Positions 1-13,444 of a stretch of 64,000 bases of DNA are shown piece after piece. The DNA lies in NCBI GenBank assembly GCA_037039925.1, contig JAXRKP010000425.1, positions 107,501 to 171,500 of the forward strand, in the 5' to 3' direction. How positions within the stretch are numbered: position 1 is the first letter of the stretch; the number at the start of each line of letters is the position of its first letter. The notes under the pieces are model-generated. The model was not told the DNA's origin. It saw nothing but the letters and a program-made list of their open reading frames with translations, and did no database searches. The DNA comes from Doris montereyensis (lineage: Eukaryota > Mollusca > Gastropoda > Nudibranchia > Dorididae). Position numbers and translations under genes: made by a program.

Positions 1-211
1 CGGTCAGCATTAACCAACAGGATTCGCAGCCTTTTTGATCTAGCAGCTTATGAAACCAGAGTTCCAACATGTTTTAATTTATACTGTTCACCTTCTTTTC
101 AGACTTTGGTGCCAACATTAGCAGCTTATGAAGCAGAAGACTTTAGTTGCAACAGAAGCAACAGCAGCAGCCGCCAATCAGTGCAGTTATAGTAAGCCGA
201 TTATTTGGACA

Positions 212-960
<749 letters not shown>

Positions 961-1192
961 TATATGAAACTGAAGACATACACATCCACATTGATTTTGC
1001 ACAATGCTATCACGGTGTCGTTTATATGGATCTAGTAAGGCCAAAAATACGTTGTACACTAAAGAAAGATTATGCAGTTAAATTATTATTTTGAATGTAT
1101 TGTGTTCGCTCCATTACAGTATGTATTTATGTAAGCCTGATGACATTCAAATGTGTCCCTAACACATACTAATCCTCGCAAGTCCTAAGCAA

Positions 1193-1227
1193 GGTTTAAG
1201 CCAATTATGTCTCTTGGCTTAAACACC
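1193..1227. other. Short hairpin-forming inverted repeat
   Basis: GGTTTAAGCCAA and TTGGCTTAAACACC face each other across about 9 bases, giving an 11 bp stem. It is not followed by a T-run and no gene lies next to it. The rest of 960-1640 shows only one dispersed-repeat fragment. Confidence 0.5.
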
Positions 1228-1474
1228 GTCAGCCCCTTTCTTATTCAGCCTTGGTCAGATCTAAGCCTTGATTGATCGTGGAAGGTGGAAGCCGATTAGA
1301 GACGAGGTCAATTTCACTAGGTTAGATCTACGGGTGGCAGTGCCGGTGAATGTTTTCGCAGACACTTGCACCTGTGCTGGCAAATTAAAGGCTGAACGAG
1401 AAGAAAAAAAAACCGTTAAAGATTTGGAGAGAAAAAAAAAGTTTGAGAGTAAGTGAAATAGACCTAGTCAGTGA

Positions 1475-1565
1475 ATTTTGGTTTTTTTGTTTCATTGTGT
1501 TGGCAATTTACCGCGTCCATCGTGTGTGGTGATCTCAGGGTGAATTAAGAGGGAATGCAGCATAA
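1475..1565 (+). repeat. Dispersed repeat D, copy 1
   Basis: This copy has the family core GGTGATCTCAGGGTGAATTA preceded by a 'TTTGTTTCATTGTGTT...ACCGCGTCCATC' lead. Family D recurs near 9.7, 10.2, 21.3, 24.5, 55.2 and 63.05 kb. I cannot assign it to a named transposon class. Confidence 0.75.
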
Positions 1566-1636
1566 TTGCCAACTTTTTCAAATCGAAAAAAAGACTCTAA
1601 CCGCATGAATTAATTCTAATTTGAAAGTAGGGTTGT

Positions 1637-2620
1637 TAAAAAAGTAAAGTAAAGTAAGTCCCATACTTGAAAGTAAAAAAGTAAAGTAAATTAAAGTAAG
1701 TCCCATACTTGAAAGTACAAAGTAAAGTAAAGTAAGTCCTATACTTGAAAGTACAAAGTAAAGTAAAGTAAGTCCCATACTTGAAAGTACAAAGTAAAAT
1801 AAAGTAAGTCCTATACTTGAAAGTAAAAGGAAAAAGTAAAGTAAGTTCCATAGTTGAAAGTAAAAAGTAAAGTAAAGTAAGTTCCATAGTTGAAAGTAAA
1901 AAGTAAAGTAAAGTAAGTTCCATACTTGAAAGTACAAAGTAAAATAAAGTAAGTTCCATACTTGAAAGTAAAAAAGTAAAGTAAAGTAAGTTCCATACTT
2001 GAAAGTAAAAAGTAAAAGTAAAGTAAGTTCCATACTTGAAAGTAAAAAGTAAAGTAAAGTAAGTCCCATACTTGAAAGTACAAAGTAAAGTAAAGTAAGT
2101 TCCATAGTTGAAAGCACAAAGTAAAGTAAAGTAAGTTTCATACTTGAAAGTAAAAAGTAAAGTAAAGTAAGTTCTATACTTGAAAGTACAAAAGTAAAGT
2201 AAAGTAAGTTCCATAGTTGAAAGTAAAAAGTAAAGTAAAGTAAGTTCCATAGTTGAAAGTAAAAAGTAAAGTAAAGTAAGTTCAATACTTGAAAAGTACA
2301 AAGTAAAGTAAAGTAATTCCTATACTTGAAAGTAAAAAGTAAAGTAAAGTAATTCCTATACTTGAAAGTACAAAAAAGTAAAGTAAGTTCCATAGTTGAA
2401 AGTACAAAGTAAAGTAAAGTAAGTTCAATACTTGAAAGTACAAAGTAAAGTAAAGTAAGTTCCATACTTGAAAGTACAAAGTAAAAGTAAAAGTAAGTTC
2501 AATACTTGAAAGTACAAAGTAAAGTAAAGTAATTCCTATACTTGAAATTAAAAAGTAAAGTAAAGTAAAGTCCCATACTTGAAAGTACAAGTAAAGTAAA
2601 GTTTAAGTCCCATACTCACA
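1637..2620. repeat. 36 bp minisatellite, about 27 copies
   Basis: The unit reads approximately GTTCCATACTTGAAAGTACA followed by AAGTAAAGTAAAGTAA. Copies vary by substitution (ACTTG/AGTTG) and by 1-2 base indels, mainly in the A runs. The long minus-strand open frames here are periodic and shift frame between copies, so I do not call a gene. Confidence 0.95.
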
Positions 2621-2744
2621 GTTGAGCGTAGGGCAAGCATAAAAAGTCTGATTGTTTCTAGACACATGGCGCATTGTAGTAGTTTGCTACTGCCTTCACT
2701 TCAGCTGTCTGAATAAACCTCGTTACGCAATTCCCTGATAGATC

Positions 2745-2870
2745 GACAGGTCATAATCACCTCCCTAGACAGGACGTTAGTCTGACGTGAATTTTGGTTT
2801 TTACTCCCAACCTAGTGCTTGTACCCATTTGCGCCTGTCGAGTGAGTGGGGAAATATGTGGGGTATTGTT
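2745..2870 (-). repeat. SINE family C fragment
   Basis: On the minus strand this matches the body of the copy at 50.2 kb: a CCCCACTC-GAC motif, then an 'AAATGGGTACAAGCACTAG' block, then GGGAGTAAAAACC. The tRNA-like head is missing, so it is 5' truncated. Confidence 0.7.
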
Positions 2871-2899
2871 AAGGATTGTTTCCGGTAACGTGGAAACTA

Positions 2900-4955
2900 C
2901 GTCCGTCTTTTATATGTCCCTATTTTATAGGACCGTCTTTTATATGTCCCTATTTCATAAGACCGTCTTTTACATGTCCCTATTTTATAGCGTCGTCTTT
3001 TATATGTCCCTATTTTTATAGACATATCTTTTATATGTCCCTATTTTATAGACATGTCTTTTATATGTCCCTTTTTTATAGGGCCGTCTTTTATATATCC
3101 CTATTTTATAGGGCCGTCTTTTATATGTTCTTATTTTATAGGGCCGTCTTTTACATCCCTATTTTATAGGACCGTCTTTTATATGTCCCTATTTTATAGG
3201 ACCATCTTTTATATGTCCCTATTTTATAGGGCCGTCTTTAATATGTCCCTATTTTATAGGGCCGTCTTTTACATGTCCCTATTTTTATAGGGCTGTCCTT
3301 TATATGTCGCTATTTTATAGAGCTGTCTTTTATATGTCCCTATTTTATAGGACCGTCTGTTATATGTCCCTATTTTACCAAGACCGTCTTGTACATGTCC
3401 CTATTTTATAGGGCCGTATTTTATATGTCCCTATTTTATACAGCTGTCTTTTATATGTCCCTATTTTATAGGGCCGTCGTCCTTATTTTTAGGGATGTAC
3501 ATGTCCCTATTTTATAGGGCCGTCTTTTATATGTTATATGTCCCTATTTTATAGGGCCGTCTGTTATATGTCCCTATTTTATAGGGCCGTCTTTTATATG
3601 TCCCTATTTTATAGGGCCGTCTTTTATATGTCCCTTTTTTATAGGGCTGTCTTTTATATGTCCCTATTTTATAGGGCCGTCTTTTTTATATGTAGGGCCG
3701 TCTTTTTATGTCCCTATTTTATAGGGCCGTCTTTTACATGTCCCTATTTTATATAGGACCGTCTTTTATATGTCCCTATTTTATAGGGACCATCTTTTAT
3801 ATGTCCCTATTTTATAGGGCCGTCTTTTATATGTCCCTATTTTATAGGGCCGTCTTTTACATGTCCCTATTTTATAGGGCTGTCTTTTATATGTCCCTAT
3901 TTTATAGAGACTGTCTTTTATATGTCCCTATTTTATAGGACCGTCTTTTATATGTCCCTATTTTATAAGACCGTCTTGTATATGTCCCTATTTTATAGGG
4001 CCGTATTTTATATGTCCCTATTTTATACAGCTGTCTTTTATATGTCCCTATTTTATAGGGCCGTCTTTTATATGTCCCTATTTTATAGGGCCGTCTTTTA
4101 TATGTCCCTATTTTATAGGGCCGTCTTTTATATGTCCCTATTTTATAGGGCCGTCTTTTATATGTCCCTATTTTATAGGGCCGTCTTTTATATGTCCTAT
4201 TTTATAGGGCCGTCTTTTATATGTCCCTATTTTATAGGGCCGTCTTTTATATGTCCCTATTTTATAGGGCTGTCTTTATATGTCCCTATTTTATAAGGCC
4301 GTCTTTTATATGTCCCTATTTTATAGGGCCGTCTTTTACATGTCCCTATTTTATAGGGCCGTCTTTATATGTCCCTATTTTATAGGGCTGTCTTTTATAT
4401 GTCCCTATTTTATAGGGCCGTCTTTTATATGTCCCTATTTTATAGACCTGTCTTTTACATGTCCCTATTTTATAGGACCATCTTTTATATGTCCCTATTT
4501 TATATTGGGCCGTCTTTTATATGTCCCTATTTTATAGGACTGTCTTTTATATGTCCCTATTTTATAGGACATGTCTTTTATATGTCCCTATTTTATATGT
4601 CTTTTATATGTCCCTATTTTATAGGACCGTCTTTTATATGTCCCTATTTTATAGATGTCCCTATTTTATAGGACCATCTTTTATATGTCCCTATTTTATA
4701 GGACCATCTTTTATATGTCCCTATTTTATAGGACCATCTTCTTTTATATGTCCTTATTTTATAGGACCATCTTTTATATGTCCCTATTTTATAGGACCAT
4801 CTTTTATATGTCCCTATTTTATAGGGTCCCTATTTTATAGAGCTGTCTTTTATATGTCCCTATTTTATAGGACTGTCTTTTATATGTCCCTATTTTATAG
4901 GACCGTCTTTTATATGTCCCTATTTTATAGGACCGTCTTTTATATGTCCCTACTC
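2900..4955. repeat. 30 bp minisatellite, about 68 copies
   Basis: The unit is approximately GTCTTTTATATGTCCCTATT followed by TTATAGGGCC. Because 30 is divisible by 3, short frames encoding a 10-residue repeat (MSLFYRAVFY type) stay open, but indels break each frame every 60-150 codons. This is noncoding tandem DNA. Individual copies differ at GGGCC/GGACC and CCGTC/CCATC. Confidence 0.96.
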
Positions 4956-6230
4956 ACACTACTAACGACTAACTAACAACCGTCTTTTACTACTGTCCCT
5001 ATTTTATAGGACCGTCACACTATCTAACCCTAACCAACAACCACCCATTGTCACTACTTTTAACCAACAACCCCTATTCACACTACTAAGGACTAACCAA
5101 CAACCACCCATTCACACTACTAACGACTCCCTATTTTATAGGGACGTCTTTTATATGTCCCTATTCACACTACTAACGACATACCAACAACCCACTCATT
5201 CACACTACTAATTTTATATGACTGTCATTCACACTACTAACGACATACCATGTCCCTATTTTATACTACTAACGACATCTTTTATACTGTCCACTACTTT
5301 TATACCAACTGTCCACTCATACTACTAACGATTTTATATGTCTTTTATATGTCCCTACCAACAATTAATGGGGCCACTGTGTAAATGTACCAACAACCCA
5401 CTAATATGTCACTATTTTATAGGACGACATATGTGTCCCTATTTTACTAAGGGACATACCAACAATATGTCCCTACTAACGACATACCAACAACCCACTC
5501 TTTTACTAACGTCCCTATACTTTACCAACAACCCACTCACACTACTAACGTACCAACAACCCCTATTAACGACATACCAACAACCCACTCACACTACTAT
5601 GTCCCTATTTTATACACCAACAACCCACTCACACTACTTTTTATATGTCCCTATTTTACTAAGGACATACCAACAATGTCCACTATTTTACCAACAACCA
5701 CTCTTTTATATGTCCCTATTTTACTAAGAACCGTCTTTTATATCCTCACACTATTTTACCAAGGACCATCTCACATATGTCCTATTTTACAAGGACCACT
5801 CTTTTATATGACTCCCTACACTATAAGGATAATCTTTTATACACTCCCTACTTTTAATAGGACCGTCTTTTACTAATGTAACCAACAACCACACACTTTT
5901 ATAACGGACCAACTTTTATATGTACCTACTTTTACCAAGGACCACTCTTTTATATGTCCCTATTTAATAGGATCATCAACCATACTCACACTATAACGAT
6001 AGGCAACCATCTTTTATATGTCCCTATTTTACTAAGACTAACCATCTTTTATATGTCTAACTACTAACCAACAAGGACCGTCTTTTATATGTCCTTACAC
6101 TACTAAGAACTAACCGTCAACCATATGTACACTATTTAATAGGACCCGTCTTTTATATGTCCTACTAACGATTTAATAGGACCGTCTTCACACTACTAAC
6201 GACTAACCTATTTTACTAGGACACTCATAC
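4955..6230. repeat. Mixed zone of the 30 bp and 34 bp repeats
   Basis: Fragments of the upstream 30 bp unit (CTTTTATATGTCCCTATTTTA) alternate with and fuse to fragments of the downstream 34 bp unit (CACTACTAACGACTAACCAA). Junctions such as CTATTTTACCAAGGACC join the two units in the middle. Neither period is kept through this zone. Confidence 0.85.
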
Positions 6231-8555
6231 TACTAATGACTAACCAACAACCCACTCACTCCTCACACTACTAACGACTAACCAACAACCACCCACACAC
6301 TACTAACGACTAACCGAACCTACACTCACACTACTAACGACTAACCAACAACCACCCATTAACACTACTAACGACTAACCAACAACCACACACTCACACT
6401 ACTAACGACTAACCAACAACCACCCACTCACACTACTAACGACTAACCAACAACCACTCACTCACACTACTAACGACTAACCAACAACCCACTCACTCAC
6501 ACTACTAACGATTAACCAACAACCACCCACTCACACTAGTAACGACTAACCAACAACCACTCACTCACACTATATAACACTACTCACTCACTAACGACTA
6601 ACCAACAACCACCTACCTCAACTCAACTACTAACAATTAACCAACAACACCCCCACACTCACACTACTAACGACTAACCAACAACCACTCACTCACACTA
6701 GTAACGACTAACCAACAACCAATCACTCACACTACTAACGATTAACCAACAACCACTGACTCACACTACTAACGACTAACCAACAACCACCCACTCACAC
6801 TACTAACGATTAACCAACAACCACACACTCACACTACTAACGATTAACCAACAACCACCCACTCACACTACTAACGATTAACCAACAACCACCCACTCAC
6901 ACTACTAACGACTAACCAACAACCCACTCACTCACACTACTAACGATTAACCAACAACCACACACTCACACTACTAACAATTAACCAACAACCACCCACT
7001 CACACTCACACTACTAACAATTAACCAACAACCACCCACTCACACTACTAACGATTAACCAACAACCACCCACTCACACTACTAACGATTAACCAACAAC
7101 CACCCACTCACACTCACACTACTAACAATTAACCAACAACCACCCACTCACACTACTAACGATTAACCAACAACCACCCACTCACACTACTACTAACAAT
7201 TAACCAACAACTCACACTAGTAACGACTAACCAACAACCACACTACTAACGATTAACCAACAACCACCCACTCACACTCACACTACTAACAATTAACCAA
7301 CAACCACACACTCACACTACTAACGACCAACCAACAACCACCCACTCACACTACTAACGATTAACCAACAACCACCCACACACACTACTAACGATTAACC
7401 AACAACCACACACTCACACTACTAACAACTAACCAACAACCACCCACTCACTACTAACGACTAACCAACAACCATTAACCAACTACTAACGACTAACCAA
7501 CAACCACCCACTCACACTACTAACGATTAACCAACAACCACCACACACTCACACTACTAACGACTAACCAACAACTACTAACGATTAACCAACAACCACC
7601 CCACTCACACTACTAACGATTAACCAACAAACCACCCACTCACACTACTAACGATTAACCAACAACCACCCACTCACACTACTAACGACTAACCAACAAC
7701 CACCCACTCAAACTACTAACGATTAACCAACAACCACACACTCACACTACTAACGACTAACCAACAACCACCCACTCACACTACACTACTAACGATTAAC
7801 CAACAACCACCCACTCACACTACTAACGATTAACCAACAACCAACCCACTCACACTACTAACGATTAACCAACAACCACCCACTCACACTACTAACGATT
7901 AACCAACAACCACCCACTCACACTACTAACTAACCAACAACCACACTACTAACGATTAACCAACAACCACCCACTCACACTACTAACGACTAACCAACAA
8001 CTAACACATACACTACTAACGTTAACCAACAACCACCCACTCACACTACTAACGATTAACCAACAACCACCCCACCACTACTAACGACTACCAACAACCA
8101 CCCACTCACACTACTAACGACTAACCAACAACCACACTCACACTACAAACGACTAACCAACAACCACACACTCACACTACTAACGACTAACCAACAACCA
8201 CCCACTCACACTACTAACAACTAACCAACAACCAACATACACTACAACGACTAACCAACAACCACCCACATACACTACTAACGATTAACCAACAACCACC
8301 CACTCAAACTACTAACGACTAACCAACAACAACACACTCACACTACTAACGATTAACCAACAACCACCCACTCATACACTACTAACGACTAACCAACAAC
8401 CACCCACTCACACTACTAACACTACTAACGATTAACCAACCAAACCACCCATTCACACTACTAACGACTAACCAACAACCCACTCTCTCACACTACTAAC
8501 GACATACAACAACCACCCATTCACACTACTAACGACATACCAACAACAACCATTC
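6230..8555. repeat. 34 bp minisatellite, about 68 copies
   Basis: The unit is approximately ACTCACACTACTAACGATTA followed by ACCAACAACCACCC. One strand is nearly G-free, so it is strongly strand-asymmetric (A/C against T/G). Truncated units of 10-20 bp are frequent. There is no open frame of note. Confidence 0.96.
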
Positions 8556-8829
8556 GACTACCCTGTCCACCACAAGGAATGATCTACGGGTGAATTGAGA
8601 AACAGGAAACATAGAGATGAATGAAAGATAATGTGAAGGAACGAAAGGACAGAAATAGGACCTACATGCAGGAGCCCATCACCCCCCCCCCCTAAAGGCA
8701 GCAACAAACAACCAGAGGACTCCCCACCTCTCCCTTCCTGCGATGCATTTTTTTCATTACACGCACACACATAATTATTACTCCACAAGTCACTGTGAAA
8801 TTCGTGGAGGTGGGGGGGGGGGAGGGAGA

Positions 8830-9130
8830 GGGTGTCTCGGTGATCCAAGGTCAAGGTGTCACTAGGACATGTATCAGCCTATCCACTCAACCAATAGGTC
8901 GCAGGTTCGTGCCCTGGCAGTTGAAGAATTTTCTTGAGGTTTTTTCGAGAAAAACTACCCCCCCCTCCATTCTGGTCCAGGTAGATGGATCAATAGCCAG
9001 TCCTATCGGAGATGGACTATAACAGAAAGAAGGTTCCATCTGCAGATCTCAACACTCTGGTCACGTTAAAGATCCCTTGACTGTTTACAGGGCAAAAAAC
9101 GAAAATCCTACCTAAAATCCCAAGATCGCC
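8830..9130 (+). repeat. SINE family A, plus-oriented copy
   Basis: A tRNA-like head is visible near 8840-8930, with a B-box-like GCAGGTTCGTGCCCTGGC. A body follows with 'GGTCCAGGTAGATGGATCAA', a 'GATCCCTTGACTGTTTACAG' block and CCTACC-AAAATCCCAAGATC. It is one arm of an inverted pair with the copy that starts at about 9135. Confidence 0.75.
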
Positions 9131-9134
9131 TTAC

Positions 9135-9475
9135 TTTGATTTGATTTACCCACATCCACAACTATGGTGATCTCGAGGTTTTTGGTAGGGTTTTAAATGT
9201 TGTTCCAACTGCTCTGTAAAGAACCAAAGGATATTTAACATGACCAGAGTGTTGTGATCTGCACCCCGGACTTCCTTTATATCGTCCTTCTCCAATAGGA
9301 CTAGATGTCGATCAACCTACCTGGACTGTGGGGAGAGGGGGTGGGGGGGGGCAGGCTTTGCTAAAAAAAAAACTCGAGAAAATTGTTCAACCGTTGACAG
9401 AGCCCGAACCTACTACCTTTTGATTGAGAGGCTGACACCTTGCCTCTGGACTACTGAGTCCCCCTCACCTTATTT
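9135..9475 (-). repeat. SINE family A, minus-oriented copy
   Basis: It starts with the tail TTTGATTTGATTTACCCACA and reads outwards through the same body as the 8.83-9.13 kb copy, but on the opposite strand. It ends in a tRNA-like head near 9400-9460 (reverse of GGTAGTAGGTTCGGGCTCTG). The two tails abut, so the pair could fold into a 300 bp hairpin. Confidence 0.75.
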
Positions 9476-9659
9476 TTTGGGGGGTGGGGCGCGGGGGGGG
9501 GAGGAGGGGGTCGGGAGTTGTGCTGCTACTGTTATTGTTGTTATTGTCTTTGTTGATGTCGTTGATCTTGTGATGACGATGTCATTTTAGCGTGTTGATT
9601 TGTTGTTGTTTTATTCTGTTTTATTTTGTTTTACCAGGTTTTTCTTTTAATTGGAGAGA

Positions 9660-9830
9660 GGGTCATTTGTTTGCTTTGTTTCATTCAAATCATATGCGGT
9701 GATCTCGGGGTGAATTAAGAATAAATAACAAGATGAAAGGTAAGTAAAAGAGTAAAACGAAAGAAGTATAATCTACCAGCAACCCACATCAATCACCCAC
9801 TGAAGAGGGAGAGGGAGGGATGGGATGGGG
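9660..9830 (+). repeat. Dispersed repeat D, copy 2
   Basis: It carries GGTGATCTCGGGGTGAATTA, then AACAAGATGAAAGG and 'AGAAGTATAATCTACCAGCA', the longest form of this family in the first 20 kb. A G-run follows directly. Confidence 0.7.
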
Positions 9831-10174
9831 GGGTATTGTTTCAATTTACAATTAATCCCCATCTTCAAAAAATAATCACTGAATGAAAAGACAAAATGAA
9901 ATAAAAAACATAGAAAACAAAAACAAACAAACAACAACATAGAGTATATAGGCCTGAAAATTATCATGGACAAACAAATGTAATCATATTTACGTTTATT
10001 TTGGAATGTATCACACATAGAAACAAACGTCATCAAAGAAGCCCTTGTTTGTCTCATACAATGGAATGGGACATAGAATATGTTTTGATTTTTATTAGAG
10101 TATTAATGTTTTTTGCATCTTGTTTTTTTACATTGTTACATTTTTTCATGGCAATTTTAGGCTTTCATTTGTTT

Positions 10175-10310
10175 AATTTGAATTTGCCCCATCCACCATT
10201 TGCAGTGATCTCAAGTGAATTAAAAGGAAACAACAAGATAAAAGGACAAGAGTGAAAGGAAAAAGTGAGGGTCTACCAGCAGCCTCCGCCAACCCCCACT
10301 AATTCTAGTG
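10175..10310 (+). repeat. Dispersed repeat D, copy 3
   Basis: The core is degraded to GCAGTGATCTCAAGTGAATT and is followed by AACAACAAGATAAAAGGACA and 'GGGTCTACCAGCAGCCTCCG'. It lies about 350 bp from copy 2 in the same orientation. Confidence 0.7.
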
Positions 10311-10429
10311 GGGGGAGGGGCGGGTCCTGAGGGCGATGTTTTTAGTTTGAAGAGACACTATTTTAAGCTTCATAAATGAGTTCAGCATGGCGAAATTAGA
10401 GGGGAAAATTGTGAAAGGTTTTTTGAAAG

Positions 10430-10690
10430 TTAAGCTGCCATGGAAACGACCGCCATCTTGAATTTCAGGTGCAAAACTAGGCCAATTTTGGCATGTTCAA
10501 AAACTAATTAATCCTACAATTTTTATTTTAGACGTTTATAATTTTGCATCTACAAACTTCAAACCAATGTCCTCAATCTATCCTATCGTTTTTTGATATC
10601 TTGTACAGTTTTCTTTTTACAAATTTTCAAAAACTGAGGCTTGAGAAAACCAATTTCTCTCAAATTTCCAAAAAAATTATGAATTACTCA
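10430..10690. other. AT-rich stretch with GCCATGGAAAC...GCCGCCATCTTG-type motif
   Basis: No gene is seen. CATGGAAACGACCGCCATCT at about 10440 resembles GCCATAGAAACAGCCGCCAT at 53163. This suggests the two regions share a dispersed element, although the flanks have diverged too far to align by eye. Confidence 0.4.
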
Positions 10691-10739
10691 GAAAATACAA
10701 AAGATATAAAAAAATAATGATACGACAATCTCTCGGTAA

Positions 10740-10925
<186 letters not shown>

Positions 10926-11734
10926 ATGTAATAATACTGATCAAATCAGGTTTAAGTGGAGAAGTGCCTATCACATCGTGAAATGTACATTGAATTCATT
11001 TGCACACACATATAGACATACACATACTGACACACACACACAAATATTATGTGTATATTGTTATAATTCAAAATGAAAGAGATTAACAAAGAAAATGACA
11101 TTAGCATTCACAACTTGTAAACTAAATGCACTATTATGATTTTAATATGTGCAGACTTATTCATCACTACCACCACAAAATCTCTCAATGTGTTTTACTT
11201 TAGATTGATCACCCTGTATTTCAAGATGAGTTATGCTGAACAGCTGTTTGAGTTTGCAATCAAGAGCATATATAGAGTTCTCCAGCAACAGTTCTCTCAC
11301 TACTACTACTAGTGCAATGTACTAGTGTAATGATGGAGGAGTACACCACACTCCTCAACACTGCTGTTATATATTTTTATAATATCGTTGTATCACAAGA
11401 TTATACAGGGCCCTAGCTGAGCATGGCATGACCGCATCTGGACATCTGCATACTATATCAGCACCTTATAGACTGTCCCCTCATTTCAGTCTCTTCACCT
11501 GTTTGTAGTAGAAAAGAATAAATAAGTCAAAGCATTGTGTAAATACATGTATGTACGCATTGTCATCACGATAACAGAAGGAAAAAACCAACACACACAC
11601 ACACAGATCCTTACTGGGTAAATTTTTACCTAGATTGGACTACCATCGGACTGAGGGAAAAACCCGATCTTGGGAGGGATCCGAGGTATGATGCTGTTCA
11701 ATCTAAGTCCAAAATTTGTATTATTACACCCCTT

Positions 11735-12100
11735 ATCATCATGAACTTTAATTAACTGACGAATAAGATGAACACAGCCAAATTAGATGAAAACAAGACA
11801 TTATTTAATGAGATTATCATTTGTCTCAAATAACACAACCATTTTCTTTTGGTGAAGGGAGAGAAATCAACACGTCGTGTCAAACCAATCAGCTAGATCT
11901 AGTTCAATGTCAAGGCAATTGGGCTGGCGATAAGTGTCACGTACAGCTCTTATCATCATTAACTTTAATAAACAGAAATATAAAATCAAAACAAGACATT
12001 ACTTAACAAGATTATTGTTTGTCTCAAATTACACAAGTGAAACCAATCAGTTAGGTCTAGTTCAAGGTCAAGATTAGTGGGCAGGTGATAGAAAATCACC
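11735..12100. repeat. Imperfect tandem duplication, about 200 bp unit
   Basis: Segment 11735-11940 (TTATCATCATGAACTTTAAT ... AAACAAGACATTA ... CCAATCAGCTAGATCTAGTT) is repeated with deletions at 11950-12095. It is flanked by unremarkable sequence and has no open frame. Confidence 0.7.
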
Positions 12101-12386
12101 GGCCCAGTTTGTTCGGATTTGACACCACTAATGGGGTATAATAATAGCCTTATGCTGCTCTTGTTGTACGGAATGAAAAAATTCAATAGACACAGTTTGA
12201 AAACTTGAAAACACTGAAAGAAAAGCACATTTATATTGGTGGGGGGGGGGATGGAGGGGGGGAGGTACAAAGAAATTGGTCCATGCCTTTTATGATATAA
12301 TTGTATATACAGCATTAATAAAAAATTATTTGCCATCAATCACAGAACACAAAACAAGCAAAATGTGAGATTTCAAAGCTTTTTAC

Positions 12387-12467
12387 CTTGGACAGGAAGA
12401 TCTCAGAGGCTTCCAGGATAAACTGATCTTGCGTGTAGAAGCCTAGTGACGACTGTTTGGACATGGC
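12387..12467 (-). CDS. Isolated coding exon, protein unknown
   Basis: This is an 81 nt exon candidate of 27 codons, beginning AMSKQSSLGFYTQDQF and ending EIFLSK. It has a good acceptor (TTGCAG) and donor (AAG|GTAAAA) and non-repetitive composition with mixed codon use. I do not recognise the protein. It may belong to the minus-strand gene with exons at 18.8-25 kb. Its phase 0 start does not fit directly onto the exon ending at 18832, which leaves two bases, so at least one exon would lie between. It could also belong to another gene. Confidence 0.5.
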
Positions 12468-12564
12468 CTGCAAGTGTGAAAGTGGCGATATTTGTATCCA
12501 CACTGAGTCTGATTTTAACACAGCTCAACCTGCACTACCAGTTCTAACCTCCGTTTCTACAGTG

Positions 12565-12985
12565 TCAATTCTAATTTGATTTGATTCGATTTGATTTGAT
12601 TTTATCCCCATCCTCAACTAAGGTCATGACCTCTGGGGTCTTGGAAGAATTTTAAATTTTGAATGATCTCTGGGGTCTTGGAAGAATTTTTAATTTCGAT
12701 TGATCTCTGGGGTCTTGGAAGAATTTTTAATTTTTGCCGGACCGCCCTGTAAACAGCAAAGGAATCTTTCACATGCACTGAGTGTTGTTATCTGAATACA
12801 AGATCTCCTTTTTTATCATCCTCCCTGATGGAACTAGGTGTTGATCCACCATGCTTGGATCAGTGGGAGGGGAAGTAGCTTTACTCCGAAAACTCAAGAA
12901 CATTTTCCAACCGTTGGGGCTTGAACGCATGACCTTTTGGTTGAGAGACAGACACCTTGCCTCCGGACCGCCGAATTTCCCCATA
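12565..12985 (-). repeat. SINE family A, near complete minus copy
   Basis: On the minus strand there is a tRNA-like head near 12985-12920 (GGTCCGGAGGCAAGGTGTCT and a B-box-like GCGTTCAAGCCCC). The body with 'TGTTTACAGGGCGGTCCGGC' follows. The tail is TCAAATCAAATCGAATCAAA, and a 42 bp segment (GGGGTCTTGGAAGAATTTT) near 12640-12735 is tandemly tripled. The short frames at 12769-13172 lie within it. Confidence 0.75.
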
Positions 12986-13444
12986 CAGAGTGAAACAGAA
13001 TGTGTTACAATACATTGCCTCCTGGCCAAGACACTACTTTGTCGCAGGTTTTCTTCCTCAGATGATAAGTAGCTGGTACTCATTTGCATCAAGTGTAGAA
13101 ATGCGTGTTGAATATATAAACCAACGAACACAACATTGGACACAGTACACCCAGGATCCGAACCTCAGATGACCTCAGATCTAAAATACGACAGCCTAAT
13201 CCGTTTCTTACTACCACCACATAATCCAGCTAAAGACAACCTACCCAATATTCAACAATCCCCTGTGATTAACCCGCCGTCTAAAAAAAAAAAAAACAAC
13301 ACCCGCCAAACAACAAACACAACTTTGTCACTGTTTAATGCTCTAAAAAAAATTAAATATAAAGATAAGGAAAACGAAGAAATAAGAAAATGCAATGTAA
13401 TGTTTAAATCTTCATTGTTTCAGTCTCTGGGTTTGCTTGAAAAT

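Noticed and set aside
1578..2590. Long hydrophobic minus-strand frames
   Set aside because: Periodic translation of the 36 bp array; three overlapping frames are equally open and shift at indels.
3484..4900. Regularly spaced repeats resembling a CRISPR array
   Set aside because: Units are contiguous with no unique spacers, there are no cas genes, and the context is animal DNA.
5020..5045. CTAACCCTAACC, resembling telomere repeat
   Set aside because: Only two partial units in the mixed satellite zone; a chance variant of CTAACCAACAACC.
2794..5876. Series of frames encoding MSLFYRAVFY-type repeats
   Set aside because: The 30 bp unit keeps a frame open by arithmetic, and indels break it every few hundred bases, so no selection for a frame is visible.
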